In this document: in pieces, positions 44,873 to 52,787 of the stretch
Layout of the letters: each line of letters opens with the position of its first letter
How positions within the stretch are numbered: position 1 is the first letter of the stretch
Assembly: GCA_041160955.1 (NCBI GenBank)
Contig: JBEAVK010000110.1
Span: 11,153 to 75,152, forward strand
Origin: M3007 sp041160955
Lineage (GTDB): Bacteria > Bacteroidota > Bacteroidia > Chitinophagales > Saprospiraceae
Reading direction: 5' to 3'
Length of the DNA: 64,000 bases
Position numbers and translations under genes: made by a program
Notes under the pieces: generated by a model
Told to the model about the DNA's origin: nothing
What the model saw: the letters and a program-made list of their open reading frames with translations, nothing else
Database searches by the model: none

Positions 44873-45453
44873 TTATCGTACAAGATAAATTGGTGAGCGA
44901 CGATGTGGTGAGCGAACAGTTTGTTTGCAACCTTTCGGCCTGCAAAGGCGCATGTTGCTGGGAAGGTGATTCGGGTGCGCCCTTGGAAAAGTCTGAATTG
45001 GCCGAACTGGATGCTATTTTTGAGCAGGTAATGCCCTATTTATCGCCAGCAGGTATTGCGGCGATTGAAGCCCAAGGCAAATATATTTGGTACGAAGAAG
45101 CGCAAGAATGGGGGACAACCCTAGTGGACAATGGCCCTTGCGCATATATGACGCTCGATCCCTTGGGTGTAGCGCAATGCGGTATTGAACGTGCTTGGCG
45201 CGATGGTGTAGTGGCTTTTCGGAAACCTATTTCCTGCCAATTGTACCCGATTCGGGTAGAAAAAAACGAGCAAGTTGGTTTTGAAGCACTCAATTACGAC
45301 CGATGGGATATTTGCTCGGCGGCTTGCGAAAAGGGTAAAAAAGAGCAGGTTCCTGTCTATGTTTTTCTAAAAGATGCGATTATTCGCAAATATGGGGTAG
45401 ATTTTTATGAAGAATTGGATGGTGCTGCGCAGTTTTTGAAGGAGCAGGGGTAA
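44869..45453 (+). CDS. DUF3109 family protein
   Basis: The 194-residue product matches DUF3109 by its Cys-rich start (FVCNLSACKGACCWEGDSGA), the segment DNGPCAYMTLDPLGVAQCGI, the block FRKPISCQLYPIRVEK and the DICSAACEKG motif. The arrangement of about eight Cys recalls CxxxCC zinc/iron-cluster proteins (YkgJ-like). The function is unknown. The start ATG overlaps the previous stop in ATGA, so translation is probably coupled to the amidohydrolase-like gene. Confidence 0.88.
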   Translation: MIIVQDKLVSDDVVSEQFVCNLSACKGACCWEGDSGAPLEKSELAELDAIFEQVMPYLSPAGIAAIEAQGKYIWYEEAQEWGTTLVDNGPCAYMTLDPLGVAQCGIERAWRDGVVAFRKPISCQLYPIRVEKNEQVGFEALNYDRWDICSAACEKGKKEQVPVYVFLKDAIIRKYGVDFYEELDGAAQFLKEQG

Positions 45454-45480
45454 CGGGGTAAGAAAAGAGATTTTTAAATT

Positions 45481-45494
45481 AATGCGAATAATGG
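45481..45494. repeat. Short dispersed motif, third copy
   Basis: AATGCGAATAATGG is the reverse complement of the core of the motif at 14402-14420, and is similar to 32557-32573. It lies at the start of the 336-base gap after the DUF3109 gene. Confidence 0.4.
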
Positions 45495-45510
45495 GCTCTT
45501 GCACGCACTT

Positions 45511-45571
45511 GATTTTCAACATTTAGTCATACGATAACTCCGAGCCATCGTATGACTAAATATTGAAAATC
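45511..45571. repeat. Near-perfect 25 bp hairpin with flanking GCACTT copies
   Basis: The arms 45511-45535 and 45547-45571 (GATTTTCAAcATTTAGTCAT and complement) pair at 24 of 25 positions across an 11-base loop. Direct copies of GCACTT flank it at 45505-45510 and 45574-45579. The stem has no T run, so it looks more like a tiny inserted palindrome than a standard terminator. Confidence 0.65.
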
Positions 45572-45600
45572 AGGCACTTAGGGAATTCAACTCAGTTTCG

Positions 45601-45760
45601 TCAGCAATTTTCCATGTGACATGCACCCTGTAGTTCAATGGGAGAACGGATGAAACGGATTTTACGGATTAGAGCGGATTGTTTCAAAATAATCCGTTTA
45701 AATCCGTTTCATCCGTTTTGCTATCCTATCTTAGTTTTGATCCACAGGGGAAATTGCTGA
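45601..45760. repeat. Palindromic intergenic element, copy C
   Basis: This 160-base element starts TCAGCAATTT and ends AAATTGCTGA, forming terminal inverted repeats. Inside, tandem ACGGATT-type units (45655-45680) pair with AATCCGT-type units (45690-45717). Its outer segments match the element at 57843-57990 with only a few differences. It contains no reading frame of note. Confidence 0.8.
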
Positions 45761-45789
45761 ATATTCGTATAATTAATTAACAAACTAAA

Positions 45790-46749
45790 ATGCTAAATTT
45801 TATTTACCTAGCAGGAGGCATCGCGTTGATTATTTATGGTGCAAATTGGCTTGTAGAAGGAGCATCATCCGTTGCTAAAAAATTTGGCATTTCAGATTTA
45901 GTGATCGGTTTGACGATCGTTGCTTTTGGCACCTCTGCGCCCGAGTTGACGGTCAATATTTTTTCCGCCCTGAAAGGCTCCACGGATATAGCAGTAGGCA
46001 ATGTATTGGGTAGTAATATTTGCAATATTTTATTGATTTTAGGTATCACAACCATTATTAGTCCGATTAAGATAAAAAAGAATACGCAATGGCGTGAAAT
46101 TCCGTTTGCGCTTTTATCGGCTATCGTTTTGGGTATCGTTGCTAATGATATATTGTTGGACAATGCGACAAATGGGAATTTTGTTACCCGAGTTGATGGT
46201 TTGATATTGCTCTGTTTTATGGTAATTTTTTTGGTTTATACTTTTGAAATTGCGCGATACACGAGTGATAGTGAAACATTAGAAGCAGTAGTACCGCTAC
46301 CCATTTGGAAATCGGCTGCTTTAATTGTTGCGGGTCTTGCGGGTCTGTTTTTTGGTGGGCAATACCTCGTAGAAGGCGCTGTAAATATTGCTAAACTGCT
46401 TGGAATGACTGAAAAAGTCATCGGTTTGACCATTATTGCGATCGGTACGTCACTCCCCGAATTGGCAACATCCATTGTGGCTGCGAGGGCAAAAAAAGCG
46501 GATATGGCCATTGGTAATGTGATAGGGTCTAATATTTTTAACACGTTTTTTATATTGGGTATGACTTCCACGATCAAACCATTACCGATTTCGGCATCAT
46601 TGAGTACCGATTTAATGGTCAATTTAGGTGTTAGTATTTTACTGTTTATCGCAACTTTTGTCTTCTCGCGCAATGTTTTGGGGCGTAGTGAAGGGGTTAT
46701 TTTTGTTAGTTTGTATGTGGGGTATTTGGCCTATGTTCTTTTTCAATGA
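45790..46749 (+). CDS. Calcium/sodium antiporter (CaCA family, YrbG-like)
   Basis: The 319-residue inner-membrane protein has ten hydrophobic segments and two inverted alpha-repeats. The first carries VAFGTSAPELTVNIFSALKG then DIAVGNVLGSNICN. The second carries AIGTSLPELATSIVAARAKK then DMAIGNVIGSNIFNTF. The paired Glu residues and GSN motifs are the ion-binding core of Ca2+/Na+ exchangers. Length matches the short bacterial type. It is isolated between a repeat-filled gap and rho. Confidence 0.94.
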   Translation: MLNFIYLAGGIALIIYGANWLVEGASSVAKKFGISDLVIGLTIVAFGTSAPELTVNIFSALKGSTDIAVGNVLGSNICNILLILGITTIISPIKIKKNTQWREIPFALLSAIVLGIVANDILLDNATNGNFVTRVDGLILLCFMVIFLVYTFEIARYTSDSETLEAVVPLPIWKSAALIVAGLAGLFFGGQYLVEGAVNIAKLLGMTEKVIGLTIIAIGTSLPELATSIVAARAKKADMAIGNVIGSNIFNTFFILGMTSTIKPLPISASLSTDLMVNLGVSILLFIATFVFSRNVLGRSEGVIFVSLYVGYLAYVLFQ

Positions 46750-46846
46750 TTTTTTAAAAATATCCTTATCTTTGAACTTAGCCCACTCCCATTTCGGCTA
46801 AAAATTGCCTATTTTTAGACTTGAAACCGATGGACTAAATTATTAC

Positions 46847-46889
46847 AAAAAAAATCCCGAATTCCAGCATTTCTGCTAAAATTCGGGAT
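46847..46889 (-). terminator. Intrinsic terminator of rho
   Basis: On the minus strand, ATCCCGAATT (46889-46880) pairs perfectly with AATTCGGGAT (46863-46854), followed by eight T (46854-46847). It lies 36 bases after the rho stop. Confidence 0.9.
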
Positions 46890-46924
46890 GATTTACACGA
46901 TAAATTATATGTAAAAGCAATTTT

Positions 46925-49108
46925 CTACCTATTCATACCTTCCAAAAACTCTTCGTTAGAACTAGAATTCATCATGTGCTTACGCATAAACTCCATGGCT
47001 TCTTCTGGCTTCATATCGGCCAAATGATTGCGCAGGATAAACATGCGTTGTAGCGTATCCCGATCTAGTAACAAGTCTTCGCGACGAGTACTTGATTTGG
47101 TAAGGTCGATACTTGGGTACATACGTTTGTTGGCCAATTGGCGGTCTAATTGTAATTCCATATTACCTGTACCTTTAAATTCCTCAAAGATTACCTGATC
47201 CATTTTTGAACCGGTATCTGTTAATGCGGTTGCAATAATTGTCAGAGAACCACCATGCTCGATGGCGCGTGCTGCACCAAAGAATTTTTTAGGTTTTTGC
47301 AATGCGGTTGCTTCTACACCACCAGATAGCACTTTGCCAGATGCTGGCGCAACGGTGTTATAAGCACGGGCCAAACGGGTAATAGAGTCCAAAAGGATTA
47401 CCACATCATGGCCGCATTCGACCATACGTTTTGCTTTTTCCAAAATGATATTGGCCAAGCGCACGTGGTTATCAGCGGTTTCGTCAAAAGTAGAAGAAAC
47501 AACTTCTGCTTTCACGTTGCGTTTCATATCCGTTACCTCTTCGGGACGTTCATCGATGAGGAGGATAATCACATAACATTCAGGGTGATTTTTGGTAATG
47601 GCGTTGGCCAAGTCTTTCAACAAGAAGGTTTTACCTGTTTTAGGTTGCGCCACGATCAAGCCACGTTGTCCTTTACCGATCGGAGTAAACAATTCCACTA
47701 AGCGATTACCAAAATCTCTACCTGTTGTGCTCGTGAGCAAGGTAAATTTTTTGGTTGGGAACAGCGGTGTTAAGTAATCGAAAGGTACGCGGTCGCGTAC
47801 ATCTTTTGGCTCTAAGCCGTTAATTTTATGTACTTTTAGTAAGGCAAAATATTTTTCGCCTTCTTTTGGCGGGCGCATGGAACCAAACACTGTATCGCCT
47901 GTGCGCAGACCAAATAATTTGACCTGTGAAGGCGAAACATAAATATCGTCGGGGCTGGTGAGGTAATTAAAATCGGTGGAGCGCAAGAAGCCATATCCAT
48001 CCGACATCATTTCTAGCGTACCACCACCATCAATAATTCCATCTAATTCTACATCGAATTTCTCTTTGATAATTACCGGCATTACTTCTTGAACTTCTAC
48101 TTGTGGCGCTTGGCCTTCATCGTAGTCGCCGCCCAGTTGCTGAGCAGGTGCTTGCGGTGGCATATCATAATCCTCCTCTTCCATCATTGGATTAGGCACA
48201 AACTCATCGTCATAGCGATCATAACGGTTTGCGTCTTGGTCGTATAAGTTTTGGTTGCCGCCACGTTGGTCGCGGTAACCGCCTTGTTGCTGATTGGGTT
48301 GGCGGAATTGTTGTTGCTGTTGTTGTTGCCGCTGCTGTGGCATTTGTTGTCCACCTGGTGGGCCTTGTTGCAGGCGGCCGTAGCGGTCGCGATACATACC
48401 ACCTTGCGGTGGCATTGGAGGTTGTCCTTGCTGTGGTCTATTTTGTTGTTGCTGAGGCTGGGGTGGTCTGTTTTGCTGCTGCGGGCCCTGTTGTGGTGGT
48501 GGTGAGACTTGTTGCAAACGACCATAGCGATCGCGGTAAGTTCCGGGTTGGAGCGGCGCAGGTGGCGGATAATTCTGCTGCCTCATATTCGGGTTCGGCT
48601 GTTGTTGCTGAGGCGGATAAGGGCGCTGCTGTTGAGGTGGAGGGTTTTGCGGTGGTCTTTGTGGTTGTGGTTGGGGCGGAATGGGTAGCGGAGCATTCCG
48701 CGTCATTTGCTTTGGTCCGGCCACGGGTTTTAGAACACGAGGCTCTGGCTGTGGTGGTAGCTGTGGCTGTTGTGTTGGTGACTGTTGTTGGGGCGGTGGA
48801 GGTGGTAGCGGAGCAGATGTGTTTTGAGCAGATTCGTCTTTAGTCTTTCGACCTTTTTTAGCGTCATTCTGTTCAGCCTCTCTTTCTGCTGCGGGCTTAC
48901 GCACCACAATTTTACGGCCTGGAGCTGGTTCGTCAACTTCTGGAACGAATTCTCCGCCTTGTCCTTTTGCGGCCAAGGCTTGTTCATCAAGGATCTTATA
49001 GACCAGATCCTGCTTGGTCAGGCGATTAGCGCCTTTGATTCCGAGTTTGGTGGCAACATCGCGCAACTCGGTAACCAACTTCTCATTCAACTGCAAAATG
49101 TCGTACAT
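46925..49108 (-). CDS. rho: Transcription termination factor Rho with long Gln/Pro-rich insert
   Basis: The 727-residue product has the Rho N-terminal helical domain (residues 1-42: YDILQLNEKLVTELRDVATK). A disordered insert at about 45-348 is extremely rich in Gln and Pro. It holds two copies of YRDRYGRLQQ and ends in an acidic stretch. The RNA-binding cold-shock domain (GGTLEMMSDGYGFLRSTDFN) follows at about 355-430, then the RecA-like ATPase (RGLIVAQPKTGKTFLLKDLA; IILLIDERPEEVTDMKRNVK; VILLDSITRLARAYNT). E. coli Rho has 419 residues, so the insert accounts for the extra length. Start 49108 (MYDILQ) fits the family; a longer in-frame start lacks support. The insert probably promotes self-association, as reported for Bacteroides Rho. 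A TACCTTTG box lies at 49429-49422. Confidence 0.96.
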   Translation of the reverse strand: MYDILQLNEKLVTELRDVATKLGIKGANRLTKQDLVYKILDEQALAAKGQGGEFVPEVDEPAPGRKIVVRKPAAEREAEQNDAKKGRKTKDESAQNTSAPLPPPPPQQQSPTQQPQLPPQPEPRVLKPVAGPKQMTRNAPLPIPPQPQPQRPPQNPPPQQQRPYPPQQQQPNPNMRQQNYPPPAPLQPGTYRDRYGRLQQVSPPPQQGPQQQNRPPQPQQQQNRPQQGQPPMPPQGGMYRDRYGRLQQGPPGGQQMPQQRQQQQQQQFRQPNQQQGGYRDQRGGNQNLYDQDANRYDRYDDEFVPNPMMEEEDYDMPPQAPAQQLGGDYDEGQAPQVEVQEVMPVIIKEKFDVELDGIIDGGGTLEMMSDGYGFLRSTDFNYLTSPDDIYVSPSQVKLFGLRTGDTVFGSMRPPKEGEKYFALLKVHKINGLEPKDVRDRVPFDYLTPLFPTKKFTLLTSTTGRDFGNRLVELFTPIGKGQRGLIVAQPKTGKTFLLKDLANAITKNHPECYVIILLIDERPEEVTDMKRNVKAEVVSSTFDETADNHVRLANIILEKAKRMVECGHDVVILLDSITRLARAYNTVAPASGKVLSGGVEATALQKPKKFFGAARAIEHGGSLTIIATALTDTGSKMDQVIFEEFKGTGNMELQLDRQLANKRMYPSIDLTKSSTRREDLLLDRDTLQRMFILRNHLADMKPEEAMEFMRKHMMNSSSNEEFLEGMNR

Positions 49109-49489
49109 CGACTTTCTAACGATTAAGGTGGGTGTGTAATTTCGGAAATGTAGAGGCACAAACGGTATAATTCCGATTGAACCATTGTGTATGGGCGAAG
49201 CAGGTTTAAAACCCTGCAAAGCTTACTTCAGCATGGCTTGCGAGCATAATGCTTTGTCACATTTCCGGGTGAGAAATAATACAATTTTCGGACTTAACCA
49301 ACGCGCAGGATAGGGCAATAAAATATCGGGAGTGTGGTAAATCCGGTAGATATCGTGGATTTTTTTTCTAAAACGTGAATTTTTTTCTAAAATAAGACGT
49401 TTAGAAATATTTGTAACGCTGCAAAGGTAAACCTTATTTTATATTTAGCCTACCTTGTGGCGTTTTTTGAAAATATTTTTTTATTTTAT
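49109..49489. other. Divergent rho-serS intergenic region
   Basis: These 381 bases should hold both promoters and a long rho leader. I see a TACCTTTG box for the minus strand at 49429-49422, which would give a leader of about 310 bases, and AT-rich tracts (TTTTTTCTAAAA twice, about 49363-49394). No gene or clear terminator is visible. A long rho leader is compatible with autoregulation of rho, but I see no rut-like run that proves it. Confidence 0.5.
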
Positions 49490-50770
49490 ATGCTCCAACT
49501 AGAAGTAATACGCGAAGAAAAGGCCAGAATTGTGGCCGGATTGCGCAAACGTAATTGGAATACAAGCCAATTAAAGGCCATTGACCAAATTATTGTTTTG
49601 GACGACCACCGTCGCTCCGGGCAAAAAGAGCTTGATGATGCACGCGCAGAAATGAACAAAATGGCTAAATCTATCGGCGCGCTTATGGGCCAAGGAAAAA
49701 AAGAGGAGGCCGAACAACAGAAAAAAGCAGTAGCAGTGTTAAAGGATAAAGAAAAATCCTTGGAAGAAGCACTCGCTGCTACTAAGCATGATCTCGATCA
49801 ATTGTTGTATTCTGTTCCTAATGCCCCACACAAATCTGTTCCTAAAGGTAAAACACCGGAAGAGAATAAAGTGTTCAAAGCATGGGCTAAGCCTTTCCCT
49901 ACTTTACCACCTGATGCGGTGCCACACTGGGATCTGGGTAAAAAATACAACCTTTTCGATTTTGAATTGGGTGTAAAACTAACTGGATCTGGTTTTCCCG
50001 TTTACCGTGGCCAGGGTGCTCGCCTCCAACGCGCTTTGATCCAATTCTTTTTGGACGAAGCCGTAAAAGCAGGTTATGAAGAAGTACTTCCTCCACACTT
50101 GGTGAATGAGGAAAGTGCGCGTGCTACAGGACAGCTGCCCGATAAAGAAGCGCAGATGTACCACTGCACCGAGGACAACCTGTACCTGATTCCTACCGCT
50201 GAGGTACCCGTTACCAATATTATGCGCGACGAAATTGTGAACATCAAAGACTTGCCTATTAAAATGACGGCTTATACGCCCTGCTTCCGTCGCGAGGCTG
50301 GCGCATGGGGTGCTCACGTACGTGGCCTCAACCGTGTTCACCAGTTTGATAAGGTAGAAATTGTACGCGTAGAACATCCCGACAATTCCTATAAGGCTTT
50401 GATGGGCATGGTGGCTCATGTATCTAAGTTGATGACCAAGTTGGAACTACCTTACCGTATTTTGTTGCTTTGCGGTGGTGATATGGGTTTTGCATCTGCC
50501 AAAACTTTCGACTTTGAAGTATGGTCTGCCGCACAACAACGGTGGTTGGAGGTAAGTTCTGTTTCTAATTTTGAAACATTTCAAACCAACCGCCTCAAAC
50601 TCCGCTACCGCGATACCAATGGTAAAATAGAATTGGCGCATACGCTCAATGGATCGGCTTTGGCGCTTGCTCGTATTGTAGCGGCTTTGCTGGAAAATAA
50701 CCAAACTGCTGATGGTATTCAAATGCCAAAAGCACTCTGGAAATACACAGGGTTTAAGAAAATTGGGTAG
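49490..50770 (+). CDS. serS: Serine--tRNA ligase
   Basis: SerRS charges tRNA-Ser in the cytoplasm. The 426-residue product has the N-terminal coiled-coil arm (about 30-110: DDARAEMNKMAKSIGALMGQ and the Lys/Glu-rich stretch). The class II core follows, with YLIPTAEVPVTNIMRDEI, motif 2 FRREAGAWGAHVRGLNRVHQ and motif 3 region TLNGSALALARIVAALLENN. The start at 49490 (MLQLEVIREEK) fits the usual SerS N-terminus; a GTG 33 bases upstream is less likely. A clear hairpin follows the gene. Confidence 0.97.
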   Translation: MLQLEVIREEKARIVAGLRKRNWNTSQLKAIDQIIVLDDHRRSGQKELDDARAEMNKMAKSIGALMGQGKKEEAEQQKKAVAVLKDKEKSLEEALAATKHDLDQLLYSVPNAPHKSVPKGKTPEENKVFKAWAKPFPTLPPDAVPHWDLGKKYNLFDFELGVKLTGSGFPVYRGQGARLQRALIQFFLDEAVKAGYEEVLPPHLVNEESARATGQLPDKEAQMYHCTEDNLYLIPTAEVPVTNIMRDEIVNIKDLPIKMTAYTPCFRREAGAWGAHVRGLNRVHQFDKVEIVRVEHPDNSYKALMGMVAHVSKLMTKLELPYRILLLCGGDMGFASAKTFDFEVWSAAQQRWLEVSSVSNFETFQTNRLKLRYRDTNGKIELAHTLNGSALALARIVAALLENNQTADGIQMPKALWKYTGFKKIG

Positions 50771-50806
50771 GTTAGGAACTAGTGAGACCTTTAAGTTCGT
50801 AGGAGT

Positions 50807-50862
50807 ACAGAATTGGGCTATTGTCGGGGCTGGGGTTCGCCCCGACAATAGTCCAATTCTGT
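50807..50862 (+). terminator. Long hairpin between serS and the PcfJ-like gene
   Basis: A 23-base arm (50807-50829) pairs with 50840-50862 with one mismatch (core CTATTGTCGGGG/CCCCGACAATAG). The T run is short (TTT), so it may be a bidirectional or processing stem between the convergent genes. Confidence 0.7.
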
Positions 50863-50905
50863 TTATGCAATACTTTGGGAAAGTTGAAGGCAATCTCTTA
50901 TTGCC

Positions 50906-51988
50906 TCACCGCTGTGTTTTAAGTTTGTACATAGCAGCCCAAGCAGATACTGCTTTAGTTTCCAATTCGGTTGCACCACGGTTAAGCCTACCGCGCACTT
51001 GGACAATAACATTGTTACTGCCGACTTCTATGGTCAAGCGTTTATTCACATTTTTGTCCTCATGCCTAAGATTCACCGACCAAATAGAACGATCTCCACG
51101 CTTGCAGGTATTTATATAGCTACCCACACAATGCTGCATTGATCGGCCCTCCTTAAGTAGTTCATAGGCATTTCTGATTTGATGAAAGTGAAAAAAATGC
51201 CTTTCAACGACAATTTCTGTTAATGGGCGACGGGTAATATGCGCCCTAAATTCAATTTTTTCCAGATCCGCAAAGGCTTTTTCAAAGGCTTCCTGGTTTT
51301 GAGCCTCTTTTATCTGCCCTAAGAAAGCAATTGCATCCGAAGGGAAATCATCTGCTTGTTCAATAATGTATTTTTTCTTGAAGAATGCTAACGTTGACTT
51401 TATCATCGGGATGGTCAGTATTGGATCCTGAATATAAAGTTGGATTAAGATGCCATACCGAATATCCATATCCAAATGATCGCCAAGGGGGCTGCGAGCA
51501 AAGGCTTTGGCTAGTTTTTCAGTGCCACCCATACCCCTCACCCTGCCATAGGTCAGTGCCTGTGCCAATGTCATCCAGTGAGGTGCCAATAAAAAATAAT
51601 GGGTCATTTTACCGTATAGCCCATGTGGGATACTTGGAGCAGTACGGAAATTTTTCCCGCAACCTAGATGCGCAAACCATTGCTTGTGCAATTTGGAGCC
51701 ACCATTCCAGACCTGATAAAAAAACTCGGGCATCGGATACTTTACCAATACGTGGTCAATAAAACTACGTAATAGCGTAGTGTAATCCATTTTTTGGGGT
51801 ATCACCCATGTTTCAAGCGGGCGTGCCAGGGGAATACCCAAGGCGTAGAGTCCTGTTTTTTCGACCATCCAAGCGCAAAGCGGGCTTACCGGATTGCCTT
51901 CGGTGTCGCAGGGACGGAACCCTGGAAATTGTTTTAAAAATAGATAGAGAGGATCCTTGTGTATCGGATCAAATCGGATAGCTTTCAT
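50906..51988 (-). CDS. PcfJ-like domain protein
   Basis: The 360-residue product lacks signal or membrane segments. Its C-terminal third has the PcfJ-like signature: YELLKEGRSMQHCVGSYINT, the Cys-containing CKRGDRSIWSVNLRHEDKN, and VNKRLTIEVGSNNVIVQVRG. PcfJ was named from conjugative plasmid pCF10, and similar domains occur widely in Bacteroidota with no established activity. The N-terminal part (about 1-270) is helical and unrecognised. There are no conjugation, relaxase or integrase genes around it, so it is probably a chromosomal orphan. Confidence 0.75.
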   Translation of the reverse strand: MKAIRFDPIHKDPLYLFLKQFPGFRPCDTEGNPVSPLCAWMVEKTGLYALGIPLARPLETWVIPQKMDYTTLLRSFIDHVLVKYPMPEFFYQVWNGGSKLHKQWFAHLGCGKNFRTAPSIPHGLYGKMTHYFLLAPHWMTLAQALTYGRVRGMGGTEKLAKAFARSPLGDHLDMDIRYGILIQLYIQDPILTIPMIKSTLAFFKKKYIIEQADDFPSDAIAFLGQIKEAQNQEAFEKAFADLEKIEFRAHITRRPLTEIVVERHFFHFHQIRNAYELLKEGRSMQHCVGSYINTCKRGDRSIWSVNLRHEDKNVNKRLTIEVGSNNVIVQVRGRLNRGATELETKAVSAWAAMYKLKTQR

Positions 51989-52186
51989 GCCTGTGAAAGT
52001 GAATGAATGAAACTACTATGGCATGAAAGCGGAATAGATTAACTACTGCAAGTGCATGCCTTTAATAACCGTAACCTTGACGGGAGTTGGTGGCTTAAAC
52101 CGATTGGAATTTTTGCACGCATGATAATCTGAATTGTGATGGTTGTGATAATTTATAGTGTCTAAAACTATGGAGTTGTTTTTTTA

Positions 52187-52209
52187 GTTCCCCAAGGGGA
52201 GTTTTTTTG
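52187..52209 (+). terminator. Orphan terminator-like hairpin
   Basis: GTTCCCC/GGGGAGT form a short stem with a two-base loop, followed by seven T on the plus strand. No plus-strand gene lies upstream within 1.4 kb, so it may end a small untranslated RNA from 51989-52186 or be chance. Confidence 0.4.
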
Positions 52210-52226
52210 TTTACGGGGTCTAATTG

Positions 52227-52595
52227 TTACTTTATCTTGCCTAAAAACAACACTTGTTCTGCTCCATTTCGATCCATTCGGATTTTTAAGGAATCAGAGG
52301 ACTGGTACAATACTTTTAACAGTCGTTCTGTTGGAGGATTGGCAGTAGTGTCTTTAAGTATAAGGTAATTACTGGCACAGCGCCATTTTCCCGCTTCAGA
52401 ATAGAAACCCATAGATTGAAATTGGTAAAGATTGTTGGGAGAGAAAGTTAGTTTTACTTCGTTCAGCGGTACATTGGTAGATTGCCCATTTTCGTAAAAT
52501 TGTACGGCTTGCCAACTACCGCTCAGTTGAGAATCCTCAATAGTACAAGATTGGCTCATTAATATAATGCATGAAAAGAATATTATTAGTCGCAT
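52227..52595 (-). CDS. Small lipocalin-like lipoprotein
   Basis: The 122-residue product uses the start at 52595, which opens the lipoprotein signal MRLIIFFSCIILMSQSC. The mature part begins LSGSWQAVQFYENGQSTN and continues as beta strands (EVKLTFSPNNLYQFQSMGFY; GKWRCASNYLILKD). The early GxW and strand pattern fit the lipocalin-like (DUF4923/Lipocalin_4-type) lipoproteins of Bacteroidota. The ligand is unknown. It is transcribed away from the kinase operon across a 192-base divergent gap. Confidence 0.7.
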   Translation of the reverse strand: MRLIIFFSCIILMSQSCTIEDSQLSGSWQAVQFYENGQSTNVPLNEVKLTFSPNNLYQFQSMGFYSEAGKWRCASNYLILKDTTANPPTERLLKVLYQSSDSLKIRMDRNGAEQVLFLGKIK

Positions 52596-52787
52596 ATCGT
52601 TATTAGTGTGTAATGTTTTGTATTTGGGAACGTAAAAATAAATTTTCACGTCCTTGAAGCCGCAAAATTATCCTTTGTTCACTTAATTATTTTAAATTAT
52701 TACCAACTTGCTACTCAATTTGTAAAAACATTACCCTTCCTATACACAAATTGACGTTTATTTGTCCGGTAATACAAGCACAGATAG

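Noticed and set aside
46760..46780. TATCTTTG on the plus strand after the antiporter gene, considered as a promoter
   Set aside because: There is no TTG at the right distance and no plus-strand gene downstream before serS.
48229..48843. Plus-strand open frame of 204 codons, rich in Val/Ala/Gly, opposite rho
   Set aside because: It is the antisense of the Gln/Pro-codon-rich insert of rho; low-complexity DNA keeps several frames open. There is no promoter or domain.
49457..49489. GTG start that would add 11 residues to serS
   Set aside because: The ATG at 49490 gives the normal SerRS N-terminus, and the extra residues are hydrophobic and unlike the family.
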